Source of the DNA: Streptomyces sp. CB01881
GTDB taxonomy: Bacteria > Actinomycetota > Actinomycetes > Streptomycetales > Streptomycetaceae
Assembly (NCBI RefSeq): GCF_002953255.1
Contig: NZ_CP026498.1
Location: 6,774,030-6,833,862, forward strand
Reading direction: 5' to 3'
Length of the DNA stretch: 59,833 nt
The position numbers were made by a program, and so were the translations under genes. The notes beneath the pieces were generated by a model. That model was not told the DNA's origin and did not search any database. It saw only the letters and a program-made list of their open reading frames with translations. Shown here in pieces: positions 14,497 through 23,330 of the stretch. Position 1 is the first letter of the stretch. The number at the start of each line of letters is the position of its first letter.

Positions 14497-17058
14497 TCAG
14501 CGGCCCAGTCGGCCGCGGACCATGCCCAGCATGGCGTTCAGCTCCTCGATCCGCAGCTTCTTCGCGATCAGCACGAAGACGGCGAGCTGGAGGCCGCCGG
14601 CCAGGACGATGGTGAGCACACTTCCCAGCCAGCCGCCGAGGACCTGCTGGACCGCCAGGCTGACGCCGACCCCGACCAGCGCGGCCGGCACGCAGGCGGC
14701 GATCAGCCGGGCGTAGGACTTGCCGATCCGCTTGGTGTCCAGCCCGCCGATCTTCTTCTTCAGCTTGGGCACCGCCACCGTCACTCCGACGGCGTACGCG
14801 AGACCGTAGCCGAAGGCCATTCCGACCACCGTCCACTCGGCGGGCAGCAGGAACCAGCAGGCGAGCGAGAAGACGGCCTGGCAGGCCGCCACCCAGACGG
14901 TGTTGGAGAACGGCGTCCGGGTGTCCTCGTAGGCGTAGAACCCGCGCAGCATCACGTACTGCGCCGAGTACGGGATCAGGCCCAGGGCGAAGGCCGAGAG
15001 CATCAGACCCACGTTGGTCGCGCTGTCGAGGGCCGTCTCGCTGCCGCCCACCGCGTAGATGGCACGGCCGATCGCCGGCCCGAGGGACAGGAAGAGGAAG
15101 GCGCCCGGGACGACCGCCACCGCCGTGGTCCGCAGCCCGTACGAGATGTCGTCGCGCACCGCGCCGGCGTCGTCGTCGGCGGCGGCCCGGGAGAGCCGGG
15201 GGAGCACCGCGCTCATCAGGGAGACGACGATGACGGCCTGCGGGAGCTGCCAGATCAGCAGGGCGTTGGAGAAGGCGGCCAGGCCGACGCCGTTGTGGCC
15301 GCCCTTCTCCGCGGCGCTGCCGGCCGCGGTCGCCAGCTGGGTGATGACCAGGTACCCGGCCTGGTTGGCGAGGACGAAGAAGAACGTCCACTTGGCGAGC
15401 CGGGCGGCCTTGCCCAGGCCGTGGCCGCGCCAGTCGAAGCGCGGCCGGAAGTGGAAGTCGGCGGCCCGCAGGTACGGGATCATCGCGAGCGACTGGACGA
15501 CGAGGCCGACCAGGGTGCCGATGCCGAGCAGCCGGACGCCCTCGGGGCTGATGCCCTCCGGGGTGACGTGGGTTTCGCCGAAACCGCCGTAGACCCAGAT
15601 GTAGGCGCCGAAGGTGAAGATCACCACGATGTTGTTGAGGACCGGGGTCCACATCATCGCGCCGAACCGGCCCCGGGCGTTGAGGATCTGGCCCATCACC
15701 ACGTGGATGCCCATGAAGAAGATGGTCGGCAGGCAGTACCGGGCCAGCGCCACGGTGGTGTCCGCCCGGGCCGGGTTCGCCATCATCGGGTGCGAGATCA
15801 GCTGCACCAGCAGCGGGGCACCGGCGACGGCCAGCAGCACCACGGCGCCGAGGCCGACCATCACCAGGGTGAGCAGCCGGCTGGCGTAGGCGGTGCCGCC
15901 GTCCGCGTCGTTCTTCATGCTGCGGACCAGCTGCGGCACGAACACCGCGTTCAGGGCGCCGCCGCCGATCAGGATGTAGAGCAGGGTCGGCAGGGTGCCC
16001 GCCGCGTTGTAGGAGTCACCCATGATGCCGACGCCGATCGCGGCCGTGATCACCATGGTCCGGACGAAGCCGGTACCGCGGGAGACCAGGGTGCCGGCCG
16101 CCATGATGGCGCTGGAGTTGAGCAGGCTGGCGACCTTGCCGCCGCCGGCCGCCGGAGCGGGCGCCGCGGGGGCGTGCTCCTCGGCCGCCAGGTCCTCCAG
16201 CGGCTCCACCGCGGGCGGGATCTGGACCGCCGCCACCTGCATGGTGGCCTCCTCCTCGGAGAGCGGCGGGTCGAACTCGATCGGCGGGACGAAGACGGAC
16301 GGGCGCTGCCCGTCCTGGCCGTTCGGGCCGCCCGGGTGGCCGTGCCCGCCCGGACCGCCCGGTCCTCCCGGACCGCCCCGGTACGCGTCGGCCGGGGGGA
16401 ACGGCGCGGACGAGGGGTGCGGCGCGGGGGCGACGGGCGGCTGGGCGAGCAGGGGCTGGACCTGCGGCTGCTGGACCGGGGGCTGCTGGGCGGGCGGCCG
16501 GACCTCGGCGGCCGGGTCGGCGAGGCCGGTCCGGCCGCCGCCGAACAGCGCGTCGACGCCCACGTACTCGGTGGACTCGGAGTCCCAGGCCGAGTGCGCC
16601 GGGCCCGGCTGCCACTGCTGGTGCCCGTGCTGCTGCTGCTCGTGCTGCTGACCCTGCTGCGGTCCGGCCCACTGGCCGCCGACCGGTGCGGGCCGCTCCC
16701 ACGCGGAAGGGGCGTCCGGCCAGTCCGCCGCCGGCTCCTGCGGCGGGGTGTCCCAGCCGGGCTGCACCGGCGGGACGGGCGGGGCGAACGACGCCGGCGG
16801 CACCGGCGTGGGGTAGCCGCCGCCCTGCGGCGGAAGCTGCGGCGGCACGTCGTACGCGGCGGCCTGCTGCTGCGGCGCGGCGGGCCGGGCGGCCCGCAGG
16901 CCGTACGGGTCCTGGCCGTCCTCGGGGCCCTGGTACGCATCGGCCGCGTACGGGTCCTGGGAGTAGGTGTCGGCCACGTACCAGTCGCCGGACGGCGACT
17001 CGGCGCCCGGCCGGCCCTCACCACGGCCCGGCGGCCGCTCCTCGCTGCGCCCGGTCAT
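14497..17058 (-). CDS. murJ: Lipid II flippase MurJ (MviN family)
   Basis: MurJ flips lipid II across the membrane for peptidoglycan synthesis. Residues 1-300 are a low-complexity cytoplasmic region rich in Gln, Pro, Gly and Tyr. The MOP-superfamily core begins near residue 305 (LLNSSAIMAAGTLVSRGTGFVRT) with about 14 membrane segments. It includes GGALNAVFVPQLVR and MIPYLRAADFHFRPRFDWRGH split by a loop. The core of about 540 residues is normal. ATG 17058 follows AGAGGTGAC. The pseudokinase gene lies 308 bases downstream. That gap (14189-14496) holds no gene I can support. Regulation of MurJ by a phosphorylated pseudokinase and FhaA is known in Mycobacterium. Confidence 0.93.
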   Translation of the reverse strand: MTGRSEERPPGRGEGRPGAESPSGDWYVADTYSQDPYAADAYQGPEDGQDPYGLRAARPAAPQQQAAAYDVPPQLPPQGGGYPTPVPPASFAPPVPPVQPGWDTPPQEPAADWPDAPSAWERPAPVGGQWAGPQQGQQHEQQQHGHQQWQPGPAHSAWDSESTEYVGVDALFGGGRTGLADPAAEVRPPAQQPPVQQPQVQPLLAQPPVAPAPHPSSAPFPPADAYRGGPGGPGGPGGHGHPGGPNGQDGQRPSVFVPPIEFDPPLSEEEATMQVAAVQIPPAVEPLEDLAAEEHAPAAPAPAAGGGKVASLLNSSAIMAAGTLVSRGTGFVRTMVITAAIGVGIMGDSYNAAGTLPTLLYILIGGGALNAVFVPQLVRSMKNDADGGTAYASRLLTLVMVGLGAVVLLAVAGAPLLVQLISHPMMANPARADTTVALARYCLPTIFFMGIHVVMGQILNARGRFGAMMWTPVLNNIVVIFTFGAYIWVYGGFGETHVTPEGISPEGVRLLGIGTLVGLVVQSLAMIPYLRAADFHFRPRFDWRGHGLGKAARLAKWTFFFVLANQAGYLVITQLATAAGSAAEKGGHNGVGLAAFSNALLIWQLPQAVIVVSLMSAVLPRLSRAAADDDAGAVRDDISYGLRTTAVAVVPGAFLFLSLGPAIGRAIYAVGGSETALDSATNVGLMLSAFALGLIPYSAQYVMLRGFYAYEDTRTPFSNTVWVAACQAVFSLACWFLLPAEWTVVGMAFGYGLAYAVGVTVAVPKLKKKIGGLDTKRIGKSYARLIAACVPAALVGVGVSLAVQQVLGGWLGSVLTIVLAGGLQLAVFVLIAKKLRIEELNAMLGMVRGRLGR

Positions 17059-17116
17059 GTCACCTCTTCGCTGTCGTGGGGGAGGCCGACCCGGCATCGG
17101 GCGGGTGTCGGCGGTA

Positions 17117-19585
17117 TCAAGGACCAACCTTCTCATTGCCGACGGCCCGATCCCGGCCATCTGCGGTGCTGGCGCGCGGTGTCTGCCCGTCGCCGTCGGG
17201 TTCCCCTCCCCCGGCGGGGCCGGTGCCCCGCCCCCCGGTCTCCGCGGCGCCGGCCCCGGCGCCGTCCCGGTCCCCGGCCCCGGCGTCGTCCGCCGGGTCG
17301 TCGGCGAGCGGGGCGTCGCCGACCGGCTCGCCGTCGTCGCCGTTCTCCGCGCGGCGCTTGCGCTGGCGGAAGAAGCGCAGCGCCGCCAGCAGGAGCAGCA
17401 CCAGGCCGCCCCCGAAGACGTAGAGCACGCCGTTGGTCACCGAGGTGACCTCCACCGTGAACGTCTGCGCCGTGCCGTACAGCTGCGGGTTAGGCCCGGT
17501 GGTCCAGAGCTCGGCGGTCACGGTCACCGGACCGTTGTTCTGTGCCTCGGCGGGGAAGCGCAGGGTGACGCTCTGCGAGGCGGGCAGCACCAGCTCCTCG
17601 GCCGGGTGGATCTTGAGCCGGTTGGCCTGGGTCGGGCGCAGCACCAGCTTGAGGTTGGTGACCGGCTGGGTCAGGTCGTTGCGGACGCTGACCTGGAGCA
17701 CGCCGGTGTCGCCGGCGAAGGTGATGGAGGTCTTCTGCGGGACGTTCACCGCCTTGATCAGCTCGTCGAGGTAGGCGTCGACCCCCTGCCGGTAGAGGGC
17801 GCCGGCCGGGGCCTCGGTCCGCCACTCGGTCGACATCGACCGGACCATGGCGGCGCTGAACGGGCCGCGCACCCGCTGCGGCAGGGTCAGGACGCGCATC
17901 AGCATGTCCAGCTTGGACTGGATGCCGGTGGTGTCGGTCAGCGCCGAGGACGGCAGCTCCGAGGCCCGGGCCTGCGCCGGGTAGTCGGTGGCGGCCGGGA
18001 CGCTGCCGTTGGCCTTCGGGTCGGCGGGGCCCTGGGCGAGCACGTCCAGCTTGACCGGCTCCACCCACTTGCCGGCCTGCGCCGCCTGCACGGCGGTGGC
18101 CAGCACCCTGGCGGTCTCGGCGCTGAGCCCGCGCGGCGGCATGACCATCAGGCCGCGCGGGTTCTGCGGCTCCTGCCGGGAGATCACGAAGGTCTCGGCG
18201 AGGAAGCGCTGCACCGCCAGGGTCTGTGCCTGCGGGGTGTTGAGGTCACCGGCGAACAGGTCCGAGACCTCCTCGTCGGCCACCACCGCGGTCTGCCCGT
18301 TCCCGATCGGCCGGACCGCGTTCGGGGTGTACTTCAGCGAGTCGGGCTCCGGCAGGCTCGCGCCGTTCACCAGCAGCAGCCCGCTGCCGACGCGCTGGGC
18401 CATGCCCGCGATCTGCTGGTCCAGGTACCCCTGGTACGGCCAGGCGACGTCCGAGCGGGTGTCCACCGCGAGCCGGCCCTCGACGGTCAGCCGGCCGGCC
18501 GTGGCCGCCTTGCCGAGCGCGGTGTCCACCCCCTGGAGCTCGGCGGCGTTGTGCGCGATCGAGGCGAGGTCCGGGTCGGCGTACGGCAGCGCGACCACCT
18601 GGCTGCCGTTCTTGGCCACCGCGGCCCGCAGCTTCTCCAGCCAGGCCGTGGCGGCGGCCGTGCCGGTGCCGTCGACCGTGTTCTCCTCCTTCGCCGCCTT
18701 CTTCTTGCTGTCGCCGATGCCGGGCTTCTGCACCCGGTACCGCTTGGTCATCGCGAACGCGGTGTCCAGCAGGTCGGGGTCGATCACCCAGGTCAGGCCG
18801 TTCAGCGACGAGCCGGTCTCGACCAGCTCGTACAGCCGGCCGCCCGGCGCGAACTCGGCCGCCAGGCTGTCGTCGCGCAGCACCGGGATGGTCAGGTCGT
18901 TGTCGGACATGGTCTGCGCGACCAGCACCGGCGCGTGCACCAGCGGCCAGAGGGTGGTGACCTTGGACGGCTGGGCCTCGGTCGGCGTCGGGTCGTACGG
19001 CAGGAAGGTCCGGGCGATGCCCAGCGCCCGGTCGCGCTGGTTGTCCGCGGTCGAGCCCCAGACGTCCACCGCCAGCTCGTAGACGCCCTCACCGGAGAGC
19101 TGGAGGTCGCTCACGGCGACGCTCAGGGTGTACGGCTGGCTCTGGCCCGGGCCGAGCTCGTTGAGCGCGTACTGCGGGCTCTCCAGGGCGACGCCGTCCC
19201 AGCTGGACGGGTTGGTCCGGCCGACGACCGAGGCCAGCTCGCTGCGCGTGGTCAGCGGCTTGCCCCCCGCCGGCTTGCGGACCGCCGCGTGGGCGGACTT
19301 GAGGACGGACCTGCCGCCGTTGGTGATGTGCCCGGAGATCGTCACGGTGCCGTTCGGAACGGCCACCGGCTTGTTCACCGACTCGATGGTCATCGCCACC
19401 GGGTACTCCGCGGAGACCCCGGACTCGGCGGCCGGGCGGGTGCCCCCGGCGGGCAGCGCGGCGGCCGGCAGCGCCGGGAGCAGCACCAGCGCGGCGCCCA
19501 GCGCGGCGGCGAACCGCCGTACGGTCCGCGCCGTGCGGCGCCCGGGCAGGCGGTCGTCCCCGGCTCGCTCGCTACGCCCGCTCAT
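17117..19585 (-). CDS. DUF6049 family secreted/membrane protein
   Basis: The 822-residue protein has a signal peptide (ARTVRRFAAALGAALVLLPALPAAALP, residues about 19-45). It has a large extracytoplasmic region of beta-rich character, including VTISGHITNGGRSVLK and NDLTQPVTNLKLVLRP, and one C-terminal membrane segment at about 715-735 (YVFGGGLVLLLLAAL). A basic, then Asp/Gly-rich cytoplasmic tail follows. It lies 58 bases upstream of murJ on the same strand, so co-transcription with murJ is likely, and the order is conserved in streptomycetes. The function is unknown. A role in envelope synthesis is inferred from context. Confidence 0.82.
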   Translation of the reverse strand: MSGRSERAGDDRLPGRRTARTVRRFAAALGAALVLLPALPAAALPAGGTRPAAESGVSAEYPVAMTIESVNKPVAVPNGTVTISGHITNGGRSVLKSAHAAVRKPAGGKPLTTRSELASVVGRTNPSSWDGVALESPQYALNELGPGQSQPYTLSVAVSDLQLSGEGVYELAVDVWGSTADNQRDRALGIARTFLPYDPTPTEAQPSKVTTLWPLVHAPVLVAQTMSDNDLTIPVLRDDSLAAEFAPGGRLYELVETGSSLNGLTWVIDPDLLDTAFAMTKRYRVQKPGIGDSKKKAAKEENTVDGTGTAAATAWLEKLRAAVAKNGSQVVALPYADPDLASIAHNAAELQGVDTALGKAATAGRLTVEGRLAVDTRSDVAWPYQGYLDQQIAGMAQRVGSGLLLVNGASLPEPDSLKYTPNAVRPIGNGQTAVVADEEVSDLFAGDLNTPQAQTLAVQRFLAETFVISRQEPQNPRGLMVMPPRGLSAETARVLATAVQAAQAGKWVEPVKLDVLAQGPADPKANGSVPAATDYPAQARASELPSSALTDTTGIQSKLDMLMRVLTLPQRVRGPFSAAMVRSMSTEWRTEAPAGALYRQGVDAYLDELIKAVNVPQKTSITFAGDTGVLQVSVRNDLTQPVTNLKLVLRPTQANRLKIHPAEELVLPASQSVTLRFPAEAQNNGPVTVTAELWTTGPNPQLYGTAQTFTVEVTSVTNGVLYVFGGGLVLLLLAALRFFRQRKRRAENGDDGEPVGDAPLADDPADDAGAGDRDGAGAGAAETGGRGTGPAGGGEPDGDGQTPRASTADGRDRAVGNEKVGP

Positions 19586-19877
19586 GCGCTACGCCCTCGC
19601 TCATGGGCTTCGCCCTCGCCGTTCTCGATCGCTTGCTGCTCGATGCTGTGATGCCGCGGACTCCCCGCCCGCCGGGAGGGCCGGCCGGGTGGATCAGCGG
19701 TGGAGAAACGCGACCGGGCATGGCCCGGCCGACCGTACTGGCACGCGGCACCGCTGCCCCTCGTCGGTGCCCGCGACCCGCTCCACCGGCATGGTAACGA
19801 TGCAGCCGGGGGTGCAGTGTTGCGGGCCTTGGGGTGAGCACCGGAAAACGCGCGGGCGGCGGGGCCGCCGGGGCACG

Positions 19878-19883
19878 TACCCT
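19878..19883 (+). promoter_or_regulatory. Putative -10 element for a leaderless cca transcript
   Basis: TACCCT ends eight bases before the cca GTG at 19892, so transcription would begin at or within a base or two of the start codon. No ribosome binding site is visible. The rest of the 19586-19891 divergent gap shows no gene. Confidence 0.45.
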
Positions 19884-19891
19884 TGTGAGCC

Positions 19892-21388
19892 GTGTCCACT
19901 GCCAATGAGCCCCACGAGTCCGGCGTCCATCATTCCAGCACCGCCACCCAGGTCGTCCCAGGCCTGAGCGAGGCGCAGGCCCTGGGTCTGCAGGAGCTGC
20001 TGCGGGTGTCCCCGGTCGCCGACGAGATCGCCCGCCGCTTCCAGGCGGCCGGTCACCGGCTCGCGCTGGTCGGCGGCTCGGTCCGGGACGCACTGCTCGG
20101 CCGGCTCGGCAACGACCTGGACTTCACCACCGACGCCCGTCCGCAGCAGATCCTCAAGCTGGTCAAGGGCTGGGCGGACGCCGTCTGGGACGTCGGCATC
20201 GCCTTCGGCACGGTGGGCGCGCGCAAGGACACCCCGGAGGGGTCCTTCCTGATCGAGATCACCACGTACCGCTCCGAGGCGTACGACCGCAGCTCGCGCA
20301 AGCCCGAGGTGACCTACGGCGACACCATCGAGCAGGACCTCGTCCGGCGCGACTTCACCGTCAACGCGATGGCCGTCGACCTGCCCGGCCGGGGCTTCGT
20401 CGACCCGCACCGCGGTCTGGAGGACCTGGAGGCCCGGGTGCTGCGCACCCCCGCCACCCCCGAGGAGTCCTTCTCCGACGACCCGCTGCGGATGATGCGG
20501 GCCGCCCGCTTCGCCGCCCAGCTGGACTTCGAGCCGGCCCCCGAGGTCGTCGCCGCGATGACCGCGATGGCCGAGCGGATCACCATCGTCTCGGCGGAGC
20601 GGGTCCAGGCCGAGCTGAACAAGCTGCTGCTGGCCGCCCACCCGGTGAAGGGCCTGCGGCTGCTGGTCGAGACCGGGCTGGCCGGCCACGTGCTGCCCGA
20701 GCTGCCGGCGCTCCAGCTGGAGCGGGACGAGCACCACCGGCACAAGGACGTCTACGAGCACTCGCTGACCGTCCTGGAGCAGGCCATCGACCTGGAGCAG
20801 GACGGCCCCGACCTCACCCTGCGGCTGGCGGCGCTGCTGCACGACATCGGCAAGCCGCGCACCCGCCGCTTCGAGTCGGACGGCCGGGTGTCCTTCCACC
20901 ACCACGAGGTGGTCGGCGCCAAGATGACCCGCAAGCGGATGCGCGAGCTGAAGTACTCGAAGGAGCTGACCGAGGACGTCTCGCGCCTGGTCGAGCTGCA
21001 CCTGCGCTTCCACGGCTACGGCGGCGGCGAGTGGACGGACTCGGCGGTGCGCCGCTACGTCACCGACGCCGGGCCGCTGCTGGAACGCCTGCACAAGCTC
21101 ACCCGCTCCGACTGCACCACCCGCAACCGCAAGAAGGCCGCCGCGCTCTCCCGCACCTACGACGGGCTGGAGGAGCGGATCACCGAGCTGAGGGCGCAGG
21201 AGGAGCTGGACGCCGTGCGTCCGGCGCTGGACGGCAACCAGATCATGGAGCTGCTGGAGCTCAAGCCGGGCCCGCAGGTCGGCAGGGCGTACAAGCACAT
21301 GCTGGAGCTGCGCCTGGAGCACGGCCCGATGGAGCACGACGAGGCCGTCGCCGCGCTGCGTGCCTGGTGGGCCGCCCAGCAGGGCTGA
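19892..21388 (+). CDS. cca: CCA tRNA nucleotidyltransferase
   Basis: This class II nucleotidyltransferase adds or repairs the 3' CCA of tRNA. In Streptomyces, homologues of this group have also been studied as possible poly(A) polymerases. Residues 60-80 hold VGGSVRDALLG and the catalytic DLDFTTDA. RRDFTVNAMA (motif B), EDPLRMMRAARFAAQL-like SDDPLRMMRAARF and a C-terminal HD domain with LLHDIGKPRT near 316 follow. Length, 498 residues, is usual for actinobacterial enzymes with an HD domain. The gene is divergent from the DUF6049 gene and is probably monocistronic, with a strong terminator after it. Confidence 0.93.
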   Translation: MSTANEPHESGVHHSSTATQVVPGLSEAQALGLQELLRVSPVADEIARRFQAAGHRLALVGGSVRDALLGRLGNDLDFTTDARPQQILKLVKGWADAVWDVGIAFGTVGARKDTPEGSFLIEITTYRSEAYDRSSRKPEVTYGDTIEQDLVRRDFTVNAMAVDLPGRGFVDPHRGLEDLEARVLRTPATPEESFSDDPLRMMRAARFAAQLDFEPAPEVVAAMTAMAERITIVSAERVQAELNKLLLAAHPVKGLRLLVETGLAGHVLPELPALQLERDEHHRHKDVYEHSLTVLEQAIDLEQDGPDLTLRLAALLHDIGKPRTRRFESDGRVSFHHHEVVGAKMTRKRMRELKYSKELTEDVSRLVELHLRFHGYGGGEWTDSAVRRYVTDAGPLLERLHKLTRSDCTTRNRKKAAALSRTYDGLEERITELRAQEELDAVRPALDGNQIMELLELKPGPQVGRAYKHMLELRLEHGPMEHDEAVAALRAWWAAQQG

Positions 21389-21402
21389 TCGCCGACGCAT
21401 GC

Positions 21403-21440
21403 GGAAGGGGTGGCTCCGGAATTCCGGGGCCACCCCTTCC
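21403..21440. terminator. Bidirectional terminator between cca and the LppU-like genes
   Basis: GGAAGGGGTGGC and GCCACCCCTTCC pair around the inner palindrome CCGGAATTCCGG, giving an almost continuous stem. It lies between convergent genes. Confidence 0.75.
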
Positions 21441-21486
21441 CTGTGTTCCACGTGCGTCGCGGCGGGCCGTCAGCCCTTGAGGCCGC

Positions 21487-22536
21487 TCAGGTGCCGTTGA
21501 TCCCCTTCAGGCAGAGCACGTAGCTCAGTGCGGCGGAGGACGAGGTGCGCGTGTAGCTGCTGTCCGATTCGGGCACGTTGTCGCAGGCCTTGTCGTCGCT
21601 GGTGGCGAGCAGCTTGCGGAGCACCTTGTACTGGGCGCGCGAGTCGCTGCAGGGCAGCATGGTGATCCGCGGGTTGGGGTCGTGGGTCGCGGAGGTGCCG
21701 TTCTCGTTGCGCAGGCAGTCGCCGACCTTGGCACTGTCGATGTCGTCCGCCACCTTGCTCGGCGCGGCCGGGGTGGAGGGCTTCGCAGCGCCCGGGGTGG
21801 TGATCTCCGGGATCGGCGGCAGCGAGAACGACGGCATCGGGGGCATGGTCACCGCGCTCGGCGTGGGGATCACGATCGGGTGGTACGGCCTGGAGTTGTT
21901 GTCGTGGTTGTTGTTCAGCAGGGCGCCGGTGGCGAGCAGCACGATGAGCGAGATGATCCAGAGGACCGGCAGCAGCAGCATCAGCGCGTGCGGCCGCCTC
22001 ATCAGCGGGGCGCCCGGGTCGAGCTGGGGGCCGTGCGTGCCGGGGGCCGGCGGCGGCAGGTCCTTGATCTTGTTGTGCGCGGCGAGGTTCCGCAGCAGGG
22101 TGACCAGCGTGAAGATCGAGCCCAGGTAGCTCCACCAGCCCTGGACCATCGTGCGGGCCGACATGTCGCGGACCATCGCGGTGCCGCAGGTGCGGCAGAA
22201 CGGTCCCGGCTGCCTCAGGAACCGCATGATGATGATGATGCCCTGGTGCCCGCGGACGGTGGTGTCCACGGCCGGGAAGCCGCCGCAGAACCGGCAGACC
22301 GGTCCGCCGTGCGGGGCCTGCGGGGCGTAGCCGGCCTGCTGGGGTGCGGCCGGGTAGCCGTAGCCGGGCGGGGCGGCCTGCGGCGGCACGCCGTACCCGG
22401 GCGCGGCCGGCGGGGGTGCGGCCGGGTAGCCGTAGCCGGGCTGCTGGGCGCCGTACGGGTTGCCGGCGGCGTACGGGTTGCTGTTGTCGGCGGGCGGAGG
22501 CGCGCCGTACGGCATCTGGGGCGGTGGAACGGACAA
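21487..22536 (-). CDS. LppU/SCO3897-like membrane protein with zinc-ribbon-like N-terminus
   Basis: The 349-residue protein begins with a Pro/Tyr/Gly/Gln-rich segment. Two CxxC pairs, CRFCGG and CRTCG about 43 residues apart, could form a zinc ribbon. A hydrophobic stretch around YLGSIFTLVTLL and a stronger membrane segment ALMLLLPVLWIISLIVLLATGALL follow. The extracytoplasmic C-terminal domain reads AKVGDCLRNENGT...PCSDSRAQYKVL, with four cysteines, the pattern shared with its upstream neighbour and with the LppU/SCO3897 group. A TTG start at 22536 with CGGGGGA before it seems best. An ATG at 22517 region (MPYG) lacks a binding site. Function unknown. Confidence 0.7.
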   Translation of the reverse strand: MSVPPPQMPYGAPPPADNSNPYAAGNPYGAQQPGYGYPAAPPPAAPGYGVPPQAAPPGYGYPAAPQQAGYAPQAPHGGPVCRFCGGFPAVDTTVRGHQGIIIIMRFLRQPGPFCRTCGTAMVRDMSARTMVQGWWSYLGSIFTLVTLLRNLAAHNKIKDLPPPAPGTHGPQLDPGAPLMRRPHALMLLLPVLWIISLIVLLATGALLNNNHDNNSRPYHPIVIPTPSAVTMPPMPSFSLPPIPEITTPGAAKPSTPAAPSKVADDIDSAKVGDCLRNENGTSATHDPNPRITMLPCSDSRAQYKVLRKLLATSDDKACDNVPESDSSYTRTSSSAALSYVLCLKGINGT

Positions 22537-22567
22537 AGGGTCCCCCGGGGAAGGTGGGTCGAAAGGG

Positions 22568-23233
22568 TCAGGACTTCTTGGCCGGCGGCACGCCGGGCGA
22601 CAGCGGGCCGAGGCAGAGGACGTACCGCTTCTTGTTCCAGCGGCGGCCGCTCTTGCCGGAGACCGTGCTGGTGGTTCCGGCGGTCTGCTTGCAGCGGTTG
22701 GTGTCGGTGGTGCCGGAGAACGTCGCCAGCACCTTGTAGTTCGCCTTGGCGTCGGTGCACTTGACGATCTCGACGTCACGCGAGCCGCTGGCCTTGACGC
22801 AGTCGCCGGCCTTGGCGCTGCTGACGCTCGGACCGCTGACGAAGTAGCCGACGATCAGCGCGATGCCACCGAGCACACCACCGACGATCTTCAGCTTGGC
22901 CTTGCCGCTGGTCCTCTTCGCAGGCCCGGCCGGCATCGGTGCCGTCGGTTGCTGCCCGTACGGCGCCTGCTGCCCGTACGGGGGTTGCCCGTAGGGCGGC
23001 TGCCCCCCGGGTGGCGGTCCGTACGGGGACTGCTGCCCGTACGGGGGAGCGAGCGGGCCGGGCGGGGGCGCGGCCGGCTGGCCGTACGCCGGGGGCTGTC
23101 CGTAACCGGCCGGGACCTGCTGGGGCCCGCCGTACTGCGGAGGCGGAGCACCGTACGCCTGGGGGGCCGGCGGCGGCGCCTGCGGGTAGCCGTACTGGGG
23201 CGGCGGCCCGTAGGGGCCGGGCGGTGTGCTCAT
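22568..23233 (-). CDS. LppU/SCO3897-like membrane-anchored protein
   Basis: The 221-residue protein has a cytoplasmic Pro/Tyr/Gly-rich region (residues 1-105, with repeated PYGQ and PPYG units) and one membrane segment (about 115-135, IVGGVLGGIALIVGYFV). The extracytoplasmic domain of about 85 residues has AKAGDCVKASGSRDVEIVKCTDAKANYKVL and later Cys residues in RCKQTAG and VLCLGPL. The GDC-V-C-DA-A-YKVL pattern is the same as in the next gene, so the two are paralogues in tandem, 31 bases apart. Function unknown. Proteins of this family are common in streptomycetes at this place. Confidence 0.75.
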   Translation of the reverse strand: MSTPPGPYGPPPQYGYPQAPPPAPQAYGAPPPQYGGPQQVPAGYGQPPAYGQPAAPPPGPLAPPYGQQSPYGPPPGGQPPYGQPPYGQQAPYGQQPTAPMPAGPAKRTSGKAKLKIVGGVLGGIALIVGYFVSGPSVSSAKAGDCVKASGSRDVEIVKCTDAKANYKVLATFSGTTDTNRCKQTAGTTSTVSGKSGRRWNKKRYVLCLGPLSPGVPPAKKS

Positions 23234-23330
23234 CAGGTTGTCCCCCGAGACAGAGTGCTGTCGCTCCGACAGATCTGACGTACCTTAGCGACTCGCGCGG
23301 ACGCCGCCGGTTTCGAGGGGGCGCAGCCTC

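Noticed and set aside
21443..21456. parS-like GTTCCACGTGCGTC after cca
   Set aside because: Only one half matches the parS palindrome; the other half is unrelated.
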